Below, piece after piece: positions 1 to 8,441 of a stretch of DNA of 32,805 nucleotides. The notes below the pieces were generated by a model. That model was not told the DNA's origin. It did no database searches and saw nothing but the letters and a program-made list of their open reading frames with translations. Position 1 is the stretch's first letter. Every line of letters starts with the position of its first letter. A program made the translations under genes and the position numbers. Source of the stretch: CANHEE01 sp043777755 (GTDB taxonomy: Bacteria > Bacteroidota > Bacteroidia > Chitinophagales > Saprospiraceae); the NCBI GenBank assembly GCA_043777755.1, contig JAYWHK010000058.1, positions 1 through 32,805 on the forward strand, written 5' to 3'.

Positions 1-61
1 TATAAAAATAAAAAATTGATATTTTGCTATAAATTAAAATATTATTTTTCAAATTTTTTAA

Positions 62-613
62 AAATGTTATGTTTTTAGAAAACTGGAACATCGAGTAGAG
101 AAAAAAAAGGGTAAAAAGCCTAAGGGTGTAACGCAGCTTTTAAATCATGTTCATTACATTAATGAAAATCATTTTGAATATGATAATTTCACAAATTTTG
201 GAATAAAAAGAAAAAATATAGTAATTTATCCAATTCTCATTATTTCAAATCAAATGTATTCTATGCCAGGGATAAGAGATTATTTAAACCATGAATTTAA
301 AGCTAAATTAGCAGCTAAAGATTTAGTATTGAATAGAGTTCATGACTTGATAGTTATTGAATTAGAAACTTTTTATAGCTTTGCGATATCTAATACGCAG
401 ATGAACCTACTGGAAATGTGTGAAAACTTCTTATCTATTGAAAGAAATAGGAAAAGGAAATTTCAGAAATTGCCAAGTCCAGAAAACGATTTTAGAATTC
501 ATGAAAGTTTTGAAACAATAAATAGCAGGTTCTTTCCTGATAGGAAAATAAAGCCTTCTATTGAAAACATACTTAATATACTTGGAGTTATGAATGATTT
601 ACCTAATGAATAA
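62..613 (+). pseudogene. 5'-truncated remnant of a larger unknown gene
   Basis: The reading frame is open from just after an in-frame TAA at 59-61 to the TAA at 611-613, but contains no ATG, GTG or TTG until the ATG at 254. The 63 codons before that ATG read as ordinary protein (for example KKPKGVTQLLNHVHYINENH), continuous in style with the part after it. A start at 254 (119 residues) would therefore cut into a folded domain. I read this as the C-terminal ~180 residues of a longer protein whose 5' end is lost. The sequence just upstream (1-61) is almost pure A/T and has no promoter I can see. The composition is more AT-rich than the following genes, which may indicate transfer. I do not recognise the family with certainty. 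It could still be expressed from 254. Confidence 0.55.
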
Positions 614-685
614 ACTTTGACATCACAAATTGTGACCTCGAAAATCTAAAAAACTCTTAGTTTAGCTCAAAAATAAACTCTTTTT

Positions 686-1237
686 ATGTCCGAATTTCAA
701 CAAACCAATAAACAACTCCATCATTTTCCTTTGTTATCAAGTTCTGAACGGCTGGAGTACGAACTACTAACCATACAAAACAGTCAAACGTTTGTCGAGC
801 TTTTTCAACAAGACCCAAGCCTTTATGTTGATGAACGCTTTAAAAATAAAGAAGAAGCGGAAAAATATGCTCAGGAAAGCGAAACTGCAAAATTCAGTGC
901 AAAACATGGCGGCTGCGATTTTTTAATAAAGTTAAAAAGCACAGAAACGTATATTGGCGTGTTGCATTTGTTTGATTTGAGTACGGAAACATTTGCAGAC
1001 AACCACCTACGAGCTAACATTGGTTTTGCTATCGCTGCGCCTTTTCGCCAACAATATTATGCAACCGAAGCGGTCAAGCACCTGATTGATTATGTTCAAA
1101 ATACCTTACAAAAATCCAATATTTTAGCCTATACGCATCCTGAAAACGAAGCCGCCAATGATTTTTTACTTTCTTTAGATATGACGTTGAATGTTGAGAA
1201 TTATATTTATGGGTATAATTATTATGAATTGAAATAA
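686..1237 (+). CDS. GNAT-family N-acetyltransferase (RimJ/RimL-like)
   Basis: A 183-residue protein of the usual length for ribosomal-protein or small-molecule acetyltransferases of the Acetyltransf_3 type. The acetyl-CoA-binding motif A region is at about residues 111-135, with R121-Q-Q-Y-Y-A126 in place of the classical R-x-x-G-x-A, so the pyrophosphate loop lacks its glycine. The typical late motif follows at 150-165 (T-H-P-E-N154-E-A-A-N, then a hydrophobic helix), where the conserved Asn precedes the final strand. Soluble and cytoplasmic, with no signal peptide. The substrate cannot be deduced. The first 17 bases of the gene, ATGTCCGAATTTCAACA, are identical to those of the next gene. 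Its stop lies only about 5 bases before a TAnnTTTG box serving that next gene, so the two need not be co-transcribed. Confidence 0.8.
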   Translation: MSEFQQTNKQLHHFPLLSSSERLEYELLTIQNSQTFVELFQQDPSLYVDERFKNKEEAEKYAQESETAKFSAKHGGCDFLIKLKSTETYIGVLHLFDLSTETFADNHLRANIGFAIAAPFRQQYYATEAVKHLIDYVQNTLQKSNILAYTHPENEAANDFLLSLDMTLNVENYIYGYNYYELK

Positions 1238-1242
1238 AGTTT

Positions 1243-1250
1243 TACTTTTG
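1243..1250 (+). promoter_or_regulatory. Bacteroidota -7 promoter element (TACTTTTG)
   Basis: TACTTTTG matches TAnnTTTG and sits 23 bases before the ATG at 1274, directly after the acetyltransferase stop. No convincing -33 TTG was found at the usual spacing, so the call rests on the -7 box and its position. Confidence 0.45.
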
Positions 1251-1273
1251 CAAAAAAATTAAAACACCACACC

Positions 1274-2122
1274 ATGTCCGAATTTCAACATTATTATTTC
1301 CGCACCATTGACAAACCTTTGAGTGCAGCGCAACGAAAAGAAGTAGAAAATTTATCGAGCCACATTGACGTGTCAGCGAATAGCGCAGAAGTCAGTTACA
1401 GCTATGGCAGTTTCAAGCACGATGAAGAAAAAGTGTTGGAAGAATATTTTGATGCCATGCTCTACCAAACAAATTGGGGACAAAAAAAACTCATGTTTCG
1501 TTTTCCCAATGGGAGCGTGGATTATAAAACAATGCAAGCATATCGCATTGACGGGAGCAACTACACAGGCTATGAAACTGTCATAAACATAAGACAATCA
1601 GTAGATTATGTGCTTTTGGTAGTTGAATATTGTGACGACGATTTTGAAGGCCGGGTAGAAGAAAATGCCTTGGATAGCTTGTTGGATTTACGAGCGCAAC
1701 TCATGTCGGGCGATTATAGTTGCCTTTATTCTTTTTGGCTAAAAATATTGAGCTTGAAAGAAGAAGATGACGAAGAAGATTTCGATGACGACGAAATAGG
1801 CGAGCTTCCCGCTTTGCCTTTTGGTTTAGTAAAACCATCTTCGGCACTCAAATCTTTTATTGAGTTTTATGAAATTGATGAAAAATTAGTTTCGGCAGCG
1901 GCTTCTTTTACCATAAAAAGCACTAAACAAGAGCCTAATTATCAAACACTTGTAGTTGATATGAACGAAGCTGACAAAACACAATGGCTACTCCGCCTTG
2001 TCAAAGGCGAAACTTTACTTGATGTCAAACTGAAAAAACAACTCGCTGATACAGGCAGTAGCGACGAAGGGATAACAGTGACTTTTGAGCAAATTATGAA
2101 AAAAACGTTGAAGATAAAATAA
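1274..2122 (+). CDS. conserved hypothetical protein with acidic linker
   Basis: A 282-residue soluble protein with no signal peptide or membrane segment. It resembles a family of uncharacterised bacterial proteins that begin with a (M)SE-[FY]-Q-x-Y-x-F-x-x-[IL]-[DE]-[KR]-P-L pattern. Here the start reads MSEFQHYYFRTIDKPL, followed by a W-G-x-[KR]-[KR]-L-M-[FL]-R-[FL]-P block (residues about 68-78). The middle contains a strongly acidic, probably flexible linker (about residues 161-176, mostly D and E). I do not recognise a catalytic motif and cannot assign a function. It starts 36 bases after the acetyltransferase stop and has its own -7 box. A strong hairpin terminator follows its stop. Confidence 0.7.
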   Translation: MSEFQHYYFRTIDKPLSAAQRKEVENLSSHIDVSANSAEVSYSYGSFKHDEEKVLEEYFDAMLYQTNWGQKKLMFRFPNGSVDYKTMQAYRIDGSNYTGYETVINIRQSVDYVLLVVEYCDDDFEGRVEENALDSLLDLRAQLMSGDYSCLYSFWLKILSLKEEDDEEDFDDDEIGELPALPFGLVKPSSALKSFIEFYEIDEKLVSAAASFTIKSTKQEPNYQTLVVDMNEADKTQWLLRLVKGETLLDVKLKKQLADTGSSDEGITVTFEQIMKKTLKIK

Positions 2123-2124
2123 GC

Positions 2125-2164
2125 AAAAAACCACTATCAAGGTTGATTTGATAGTGGCTTTTTT
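2125..2164. terminator. bidirectional intrinsic terminator
   Basis: A perfect 10-bp stem, CCACTATCAA (2131-2140) with TTGATAGTGG (2148-2157), is flanked by six A on the left and six T on the right. It can end the + strand gene that stops at 2122 and the - strand sulfatase that stops at 2192. Confidence 0.85.
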
Positions 2165-2191
2165 GAAACTTGAAGAAATATAATCACACTT

Positions 2192-4132
2192 TTACCAGGG
2201 GAAATAAAACCTTTTCCCTTTGCCATCCTCCACTTTAGCATCTAAACTATGTCGCCAATGGCTTGGTTGCAGGAGTTTTTCCCAATTGGTCAATTCATTT
2301 TTTAATGCACTGACTTTCTCGGGATATTGTTGAGCAAGATTTTGGGTTTCGTAAGGGTCAAGTTTGAGGTTTCTCAAATTCATAAAACCTTCTTTTTCAT
2401 TAAAATCCAATTTCCAATCGTCTTTGTGAATTGCTTTGGCATAACCAACTCGCCAATACAAGGAATTGTGAGGTATTTGAGTGCTATCCGACCAATAAGG
2501 CAACAAATTAACGCCATCTTGCGCTACATTTTGAGGAACTGGCTTTTGGATAAGCCCTGCGATTGTTTTGAATACGTCCATCAAACTGACATCTTTTGCA
2601 TAACTCGTAGGCGTAATGTGATTTTTCCAACGCATGACGAAAGGAACACGCAATCCTCCTTCAAAACAACTCATTTTGCCACCATAATAAGGCTGATTTG
2701 TCCCAGCTTGAAAGTACAACGGCGCACCATTGTCACTCGTAAAAATCACAATTGTATTGTCATCCAAATTCAAGTCTTTTAACTTTTGCATCACTCGCCC
2801 TACGGCTTCGTCGAGCGAAACGACCATCGAAGCATAGACCCTTTCTTCGTGATTTTCAATGTTTTTCAGCTTATCGTAAATACGTTTTGGTGCTTGAAAA
2901 GGCCCATGTACCGCCGTATAAGGCAAGTAAAGAAAAAAACGATTTTCTTTATTTTGATCTATAAAATCAAGCCCTTCTTGGGTAAAAAGCTCAGTTGTAA
3001 ATACTTCTTTATCTCTTTTTGAAGGTTTTCCATTTTCAAAAAGTTGGTACACCATGAGTTGATGTTCCAATTTTTCAAAGAAATTATTGGTATGAAAAAA
3101 GGAAGCAACCGTATCACTTTTGTTGGGTGTAACGTAAAACATACCTGCACTATAGGTACAAAGTGAATAGTCAAATCCTTGATTTTGAGGCTGATAGCGA
3201 GGCAAAACACCTACGTGCCATTTGCCAATTGCGGCTGTTGCGTAGCCATCTTCTTTCAAAAATTCGGCAATCGTAGTAGTCGAAGGATCAAGACCTCGTC
3301 GCTCCACTTCTGTTTGCCACCAATACGTATCCGCACTGCCCAACTGGTGTCCGTCGGCTGTAAAATCCGCTTTCCGAGCGTAAGGATGTCCCGAAAAAGC
3401 ATCGGTTAGATGCTCAAAACCATGTCGCTGTTGATATTCGCCAATCAGCAAACCTGCCCTTGACGGCGAACAAATCGGTGCTGAACAAAACGCATTTTTA
3501 AAGTTGATGCCTTCCGCAGCCAATGCGTCAATATTGGGTGTTTGATATTTCGTTTGACCGTTGTAAGATAAATCGCCCAAGCCCAAATCATCTGCCAAAA
3601 TAAGTACCACATTGGGTTTGTCTTTTGATGTTTTTGCGATGTTAGGATAAGTTTGATTGGGTTCGTAAGACAATAGATTTTTCAAATAAAAGCCAAATGT
3701 ACCAAACACCAAAATACTCAAAGCAACTATGCGCCACGATGATTTTCGCAGTACATAATAAAGCAATTCTCCAGCAAGCAAACAAGGGAATAGAAAGACA
3801 ACAGAGCGATAAAACTCGTCTTCAAATACGCCAATATTAATTGGTATGTGCCTGATTTTCAGATAGATAAAAATATTAATAATTTGTAGAATATAGCCAA
3901 ATACTGTACCCAACAAACTCACTTTTAATATATTTTTCCAAGAAAAAACACCATCAAGATGTTCATTTTTTGTCAAAAAATAAATAAAAAGCAGAAATAA
4001 GGAAAAAAAACCTAAAATCATACCCGTCGCATAGACAGGTATAAAATACAGCAATGTAGAAAGTAATGTGCCTTTAGTATAAACAAAAGCAAGGCTGAAA
4101 AGTGCCAAAAAATGACAATATATTCGTTTCAT
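2192..4132 (-). CDS. sulfatase with N-terminal polytopic membrane domain
   Basis: A 646-residue arylsulfatase-family hydrolase. The catalytic part begins near residue 172 (KPNVVLILADDLGLGDL), where D181 and D182 are the expected metal ligands. The sulfatase signature C221-S-P-S-R carries the Cys that is matured to formylglycine in this family, and TSDNGAP near residue 465 gives further metal ligands. Before this come about 155 residues with roughly five hydrophobic segments (about 6-18, 24-52, 68-90, 110-127 and 133-150). The enzyme is therefore predicted to be anchored in the inner membrane with its catalytic domain in the periplasm. Most sulfatases have only a signal peptide. The substrate (a sulfated glycan or lipid) is unknown. 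No maturase is seen nearby; GldK has the FGE fold but is structural. The ATG at 4132 is the natural start, and a weak box TATAGTTG lies at 4155-4162. Confidence 0.85.
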   Translation of the reverse strand: MKRIYCHFLALFSLAFVYTKGTLLSTLLYFIPVYATGMILGFFSLFLLFIYFLTKNEHLDGVFSWKNILKVSLLGTVFGYILQIINIFIYLKIRHIPINIGVFEDEFYRSVVFLFPCLLAGELLYYVLRKSSWRIVALSILVFGTFGFYLKNLLSYEPNQTYPNIAKTSKDKPNVVLILADDLGLGDLSYNGQTKYQTPNIDALAAEGINFKNAFCSAPICSPSRAGLLIGEYQQRHGFEHLTDAFSGHPYARKADFTADGHQLGSADTYWWQTEVERRGLDPSTTTIAEFLKEDGYATAAIGKWHVGVLPRYQPQNQGFDYSLCTYSAGMFYVTPNKSDTVASFFHTNNFFEKLEHQLMVYQLFENGKPSKRDKEVFTTELFTQEGLDFIDQNKENRFFLYLPYTAVHGPFQAPKRIYDKLKNIENHEERVYASMVVSLDEAVGRVMQKLKDLNLDDNTIVIFTSDNGAPLYFQAGTNQPYYGGKMSCFEGGLRVPFVMRWKNHITPTSYAKDVSLMDVFKTIAGLIQKPVPQNVAQDGVNLLPYWSDSTQIPHNSLYWRVGYAKAIHKDDWKLDFNEKEGFMNLRNLKLDPYETQNLAQQYPEKVSALKNELTNWEKLLQPSHWRHSLDAKVEDGKGKRFYFPW

Positions 4133-4179
4133 CGTATCAATGATAATTTTTGTGCAACTATAAATTCGTTAGAAATCGC

Positions 4180-4318
4180 AAATAAATAAGTTCCCTAAAT
4201 TTGGCGCAATAATTTTAAGGATAACAAGGCGTTTTTGAGATTCAATGCAGCGCATTGGATGGAGAAAACAACGCAGTTATCGTTGAAATTATTAGAATAA
4301 TAGGGAAGTTATTTATTT
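4180..4318. repeat. 139-nt self-complementary intergenic element
   Basis: Five colinear nested arm pairs span the intergenic gap: 4180-4197 with 4301-4318 (17 of 18 bases pair), 4208-4215 with 4286-4293, 4220-4225 with 4276-4281, 4229-4233 with 4270-4274, and CAATGC 4243-4248 with GCATTG 4252-4257 around a 3-nt loop. The whole folds as one long hairpin. There is no coding frame and no obvious target duplication. It could be a MITE-like element, a structured RNA, or an elaborate terminator for the glycosyltransferase that stops at 4340. Confidence 0.75.
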
Positions 4319-4339
4319 AAGATTCCTTATGCGTTCAAT

Positions 4340-6283
4340 TTAAATACTCCTCCAATGCTCCCAAAAAATAGCTATATCTTTTTGAACAGAATAATCCTTG
4401 GCGTAGAAAAAATCTATCCGCTGTAAAGTTTCTTTCCCCAGCATTGGCAATGGCAAACGCATCGCCGTATGAAGAACGCCACCCTTTATTTTAGGCAGTG
4501 TCAATGCTGGTGAAGCATAAGAAATCATGGTTTTTTTTCCAAATAAAACCTGAATAAGATTGGGTATAAATTGGACTTTATTTTTTATAAAAAAAACAAA
4601 TAAAGGACTGATTATCAATAAGATAAAAGCCATTACAATATCAAAAAAACGTTTATCTCTTTTATTTGAAACGGAACTAATTGCAAAACTCACTTCTGCA
4701 TTAAAAAGTTCTCCAACATCATTTTTAGAACTGCTTCCAATGATACTATCACTCCCTTCAGGAACAATTCGATAGGCAATGCGATTACCAAGCAATGCCA
4801 TTAAATCTATTACTTTTTTTGCGCTAATGTCTTTACTGCAAAAAATAATTTCGTCAATGCCATACGATTTCACCAAAATCGGCAACAACCTACAATCGCC
4901 AATATATTCCTTGTGAACTAAAATATCTTTAGGCGAAATTGTGCCTATAAAATTCTTTTTTACCTGCGCCCTAAACATAAGTTGCCGAATACGCTCACTC
5001 TCCCCTATTTCAGCAACAATCGCTATATTTTCCTCTTTTTTAGCCGTAAAATTAAAATTTTTATGCTGCAAAAAATGCAATAAAAAACGCAAACTCAACA
5101 TAGAAACCATCGCCCAAACAGAACCCAGTAACAACAACATTCGAGAAGAACGGTATTCCGCTGGCAATAATCCATAAACTGCCATCAACAAGATAGAACC
5201 CATTGAGAGTCCTTTGACCACCATTGTTACATTCGCATTTTTGTCATAAGCACCATAAAAATAAACACTCGACAACCAGCCCATAATATACAATGGCACA
5301 TTAAAGCTAAAAAAAGACGCTTGGTAATAATGCGAATCACCAAAACGAGAAATCGCCCAATAATCTTTCAAAAAATACATTCCTCCAAAAAGCATTGCGG
5401 CATCAATAAGTGGCAATGACCAATTTTTTAGAAAATTAGAAAAAAGCGTTATAAAAGCACGTAAATAAATAGCAATTTGTAACATCACAACAAACAACTG
5501 CCCTTGTTTTCCTTCAAAATGTTTTTTTGCAAAAATAATCATGGCTTGATAAAACGTTTTCACATAGTTCAAGCTGCCTTTTTTGGTACTTTCGCCTTTG
5601 TAATGTATGATACTCGTGGTCGGGAGGTAATAATTTTCATAACCACCTTGTACGATTCTATAAGAAAGGTCTATGTCTTCACCGTACATAAAAAATGCCT
5701 CGTCCAACATTCCGACTTTCTCTAAGGCTTCGGCACGCATAAACATGAATGCACCAGCCAAAACATCTGCTCGACAGGTTTCCCATTCGCCCAAATGACC
5801 AAGGTAATATTGGTTGAAAATTTTTGACTTTGGAAATAAAGAAGACAAACCAAAGGTCTTGCAAAATGCCACAAATGGCGAAGGAAAACCTCGTTTGCTT
5901 TCAGGAAGAAATACACCACTACCATCAATCATACGGACACCGAGCGCACCTGCCTTAGCGTTTTTTTCCATAAAATCAATACAAATTTGAAAAGTATCTT
6001 CTGCTACAACCGTATCGGGATTGAGCAACAAAATATACTTTCCTTTTGCTTGGTGATAGGCTTGATTATTGGCAACAGCAAAACCTGTATTTTGCTGATT
6101 AGCAATGAGTTGTACCGATGGGAAACGTTCTCTAACCATTTCAACCGAACCATCTTTCGAGTTGTTATCCACGACAAAAACCTCCACCGAAAGTCCTTCG
6201 GAAGCACGAAATACAGAGAGAAGTGCTTGCTCCAAAAAGTATTTGACATTGTAATTGACAATAATAACGGATAATTGCGGCAT
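4340..6283 (-). CDS. family 2 glycosyltransferase fused to a phosphotransferase-like membrane domain
   Basis: A 647-residue protein. Residues 1-235 are a GT-A fold family 2 glycosyltransferase of the rhamnosyltransferase-like type: SVIIVNYN near the start, FVVDNNS with D39, the nucleotide-sugar/metal motif LLLNPDT with D90, and acceptor-side GEDIDLSYR with E202 and D203. Residues 265-405 contain about four membrane segments. Residues 417-510 look like the Rossmann-type N-terminal domain found before polyprenyl-phosphate sugar phosphotransferases (WbaP-like). Residues 543-567 (KRDKRFFDIVMAFILLIISP) mimic the entry helix of the catalytic domain. However, the remaining ~80 residues lack the conserved E-x-x-P-L-x-N-x-x-x-G-x-M core, so the second enzyme is probably degenerate. 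Likely role: surface polysaccharide or glycoconjugate synthesis at the inner membrane. The ATG at 6283 is preceded by a TACCTTTG box. Confidence 0.85.
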   Translation of the reverse strand: MPQLSVIIVNYNVKYFLEQALLSVFRASEGLSVEVFVVDNNSKDGSVEMVRERFPSVQLIANQQNTGFAVANNQAYHQAKGKYILLLNPDTVVAEDTFQICIDFMEKNAKAGALGVRMIDGSGVFLPESKRGFPSPFVAFCKTFGLSSLFPKSKIFNQYYLGHLGEWETCRADVLAGAFMFMRAEALEKVGMLDEAFFMYGEDIDLSYRIVQGGYENYYLPTTSIIHYKGESTKKGSLNYVKTFYQAMIIFAKKHFEGKQGQLFVVMLQIAIYLRAFITLFSNFLKNWSLPLIDAAMLFGGMYFLKDYWAISRFGDSHYYQASFFSFNVPLYIMGWLSSVYFYGAYDKNANVTMVVKGLSMGSILLMAVYGLLPAEYRSSRMLLLLGSVWAMVSMLSLRFLLHFLQHKNFNFTAKKEENIAIVAEIGESERIRQLMFRAQVKKNFIGTISPKDILVHKEYIGDCRLLPILVKSYGIDEIIFCSKDISAKKVIDLMALLGNRIAYRIVPEGSDSIIGSSSKNDVGELFNAEVSFAISSVSNKRDKRFFDIVMAFILLIISPLFVFFIKNKVQFIPNLIQVLFGKKTMISYASPALTLPKIKGGVLHTAMRLPLPMLGKETLQRIDFFYAKDYSVQKDIAIFWEHWRSI

Positions 6284-6375
6284 AAGTATTTTAGCTAAAA
6301 ATTTGTTGTAACAGGCGATTTTCGTAATTCTAACTTTAAAACGCTTGACTCAGGTCGAAACTATTTTTGCTGCTA

Positions 6376-6383
6376 CAAAGGTA
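6376..6383 (-). promoter_or_regulatory. Bacteroidota -7 promoter element (TACCTTTG)
   Basis: TACCTTTG on the - strand, 93 bases upstream of the glycosyltransferase ATG at 6283, followed by TAGCAGC. It implies a 5' leader of about 85 nt. No clear -33 TTG is present. Confidence 0.55.
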
Positions 6384-6414
6384 GGTATTTTTTGAAATTT
6401 CTATTTCTAAAAAC

Positions 6415-6456
6415 AAAAAAATAGCTTGTTTTACAGACAAAACAAGCTATTTTTTT
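6415..6456. terminator. intrinsic terminator downstream of hemD
   Basis: A perfect 18-bp stem: seven A plus TAGCTTGTTTT (6415-6432) against AAAACAAGCTA plus seven T (6439-6456), with a 6-nt loop. It lies after the hemD stop (6548) on the - strand and before the glycosyltransferase promoter. It is symmetric, so it could act in both directions. Confidence 0.85.
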
Positions 6457-6547
6457 ATAATTATAATCACTTTAACGGAGATAATCAACATTTTGAAATG
6501 CCATAAACTACCGTAAATACATAAGTTAAAAGACTTACGACTCTATT

Positions 6548-7336
6548 TTATACATTTACCTGCTTGACATAATTTTCAATTGCCATAGCAACAGACGGTA
6601 CTTCAGGAGAAGTCTGAATATTCACCAACAAACCATGCTCTTGTGCAGCTTTAAGCGTTGCCGCACCGCTAACCGCAATACGGGTTTCATTTTGCTTAAA
6701 ATCAGGGAAATTTTCGTACAAAGACTTGATGTCCAATGGACTAAAAAACACCAAAACATCATAAGTCACGTCGCTCAAATCAGAAAGATCGCTACAAACG
6801 GTTTGAAACATAACTGCTTCCTGAAATTCAAGACCGATTTCTTTCAAATAATTGCTAATCTCCAATGAACCTAAATTAGAACAAGGCAAAAGGTATTTTT
6901 CTTTTGCTTTGTGACGCAACAAGGAAGGTCCTAATTCTTGAATAGATTTTATGCCATTAAATACCTTTCTTTTACGAAAAACGATAAATTTTTGTAAATA
7001 ATTGGCGATTTGTTCTGTCAAACAAAAATATTTGATTTCCTCAGACATCTTGATGCGCATTTCTTCGCAAAGTCTAAAAAAATGAGTTACCGCATTTTTG
7101 CTATTGAATATGATTGCTGTATATTCATCAGGACGAACTCGTTGCTTGCGAAAATCTTTCGCCTCAATGCCTTCAACATGAATAAACGTACGAAAATCTA
7201 CTTTTACGCCATACCTCGACTCTAAATCCGCATAAGGAGATTTCAGTTGCGGCTGAGGTTGAGGTTGGGAAACAAGGACAGTTTGAACTTTCTTCAAATT
7301 TGATGTTTGTGGTTTTGCTATTGTGTCAGTTGCCAT
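6548..7336 (-). CDS. hemD: uroporphyrinogen-III synthase
   Basis: A 262-residue protein resembling the Bacteroidota form of HemD, which cyclises hydroxymethylbilane to uroporphyrinogen III in tetrapyrrole (heme, siroheme) synthesis. The first ~15 residues are a variable extension, then VQTVLVSQPQPQPQLKSPY opens the first domain. The bilobed pattern is visible: YTAIIFNSKNAVTHFF (about 72-87) in the first lobe, and DVLVFFSPLDIKSLYENF followed by RIAVSGAATLKAAQEHGL (about 195-236) closing the second. Sequence conservation in this family is low, so the call rests on overall pattern and on the neighbour: a DUF4271 gene 47 bases upstream, a pairing common in this phylum. The two are probably co-transcribed from the DUF4271 promoter. 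Cytoplasmic. Confidence 0.82.
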   Translation of the reverse strand: MATDTIAKPQTSNLKKVQTVLVSQPQPQPQLKSPYADLESRYGVKVDFRTFIHVEGIEAKDFRKQRVRPDEYTAIIFNSKNAVTHFFRLCEEMRIKMSEEIKYFCLTEQIANYLQKFIVFRKRKVFNGIKSIQELGPSLLRHKAKEKYLLPCSNLGSLEISNYLKEIGLEFQEAVMFQTVCSDLSDLSDVTYDVLVFFSPLDIKSLYENFPDFKQNETRIAVSGAATLKAAQEHGLLVNIQTSPEVPSVAMAIENYVKQVNV

Positions 7337-7383
7337 ATTAAGTTTTCTCGAAAAAATACAAGATTAAGTTTGTTGTTACTTTC

Positions 7384-8361
7384 TTAAAAAATCGAAAGCT
7401 GTATTTTATCGTTAATAATTTTTAATAGTAAGAGTACCAGAGCGATTTCGACGGCACAAAGATACAACAAAAAATGGAAAAAATTAGAAAATATATAATT
7501 TTGTACTAATGTCAAACTACGTAATGCTCTAAACAAATAGATAAAAATAATAACTATACTTCCTATGATAACAATTTTCTGAGCGATTTCGGGTTCTGCA
7601 TACGCTAAAAGTACATTAATTGGTGCAAGAATTAAGCCAATTAATATACCAAATACAACAACAATGAACGCATACAAGCCCAATTCCTTTTTTAAGGAAA
7701 AAATATTGGACAACATTCTTATCAAGATATGTTTTCCAATAAATAAAATGCTTACAGCGGCAATACAATATAATAAAGTAAAAAACTCGCTATTATTGAA
7801 TATTTTATTAAAATTATATAATCCTAAAAAAACAAAAATACTCAGATTGACCAAATACATCACATAAAGTGACGTATAAACGGTGATGGAAGCTGGACGT
7901 TGCTCTCGATACAAAGCTTTCAGTACAACATTATTAAAAAACGACTGGTATATTCTGCCAATCAAATTGCGGCTTACAGTTACCAAAACCGTCAGTAGCA
8001 CTAAAACAAAAAGTATGATTGAAAAAAGAAAATTCTGACCTTTTTCTTGTAAACTCTGGGTTTGAGCCGTTACCGTCGGAATGATGGGCGCAATGACTTT
8101 TGCTGCAATATCTGGCCCTGCTGCTGGTGCAATAATTTCAAAAGGATTAACGGGAGTTTTGTTTTCGCTTACATTGTTTTCATCATTTTCGTCGTCATTA
8201 TCTGTTCCTTTTAGCGACCTTCGAGCATCCTCCTCAATTTGCCTTTGACTCTTAATTTCAAAAGGATTATTTCCTACTTGCGCTGAGGACACAATAGAAA
8301 ATAAGGAAAAAAACAAAAAAATGAATATATATTTCGCAGTGCTGTATAATTGCTCTAACAT
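7384..8361 (-). CDS. DUF4271 family membrane protein
   Basis: A 325-residue protein with an N-terminal hydrophobic segment ending in SSAQ (about 8-27, signal peptide or anchor). A polar, acidic stretch of ~80 residues follows, in which the short motif NPFEI occurs twice (first at 32-36). After that come about six transmembrane helices from residue ~108 to the end, the arrangement of DUF4271 proteins of Bacteroidota. The biochemical role is unknown. The conserved pairing with hemD suggests an envelope function or simply operon inheritance. The start at 8361 lies only ~18 bases from a strong TACCTTTG promoter, so the leader is very short. Confidence 0.8.
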   Translation of the reverse strand: MLEQLYSTAKYIFIFLFFSLFSIVSSAQVGNNPFEIKSQRQIEEDARRSLKGTDNDDENDENNVSENKTPVNPFEIIAPAAGPDIAAKVIAPIIPTVTAQTQSLQEKGQNFLFSIILFVLVLLTVLVTVSRNLIGRIYQSFFNNVVLKALYREQRPASITVYTSLYVMYLVNLSIFVFLGLYNFNKIFNNSEFFTLLYCIAAVSILFIGKHILIRMLSNIFSLKKELGLYAFIVVVFGILIGLILAPINVLLAYAEPEIAQKIVIIGSIVIIFIYLFRALRSLTLVQNYIFSNFFHFLLYLCAVEIALVLLLLKIINDKIQLSIF

Positions 8362-8378
8362 TCTTTATAAATATGCCG

Positions 8379-8409
8379 CAAAGGTAGAATTTTATTCCGT
8401 TATATTCAA
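8379..8409 (-). promoter_or_regulatory. promoter of the DUF4271-hemD operon
   Basis: On the - strand a -33 TTG (8409-8407) is followed after 20 bases by -7 TACCTTTG (8386-8379), the canonical Bacteroidota spacing. Transcription should begin about 10 bases before the ATG at 8361. Confidence 0.7.
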
Positions 8410-8441
8410 TAATTTAAATAAATTTTAATGAAAAAACGAAA

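Noticed and set aside
623..635. Palindrome TCACAA-a-TTGTGA before the acetyltransferase, as an operator
   Set aside because: Too short to assign, in inverted order relative to a CRP site, and no promoter is visible beside it.
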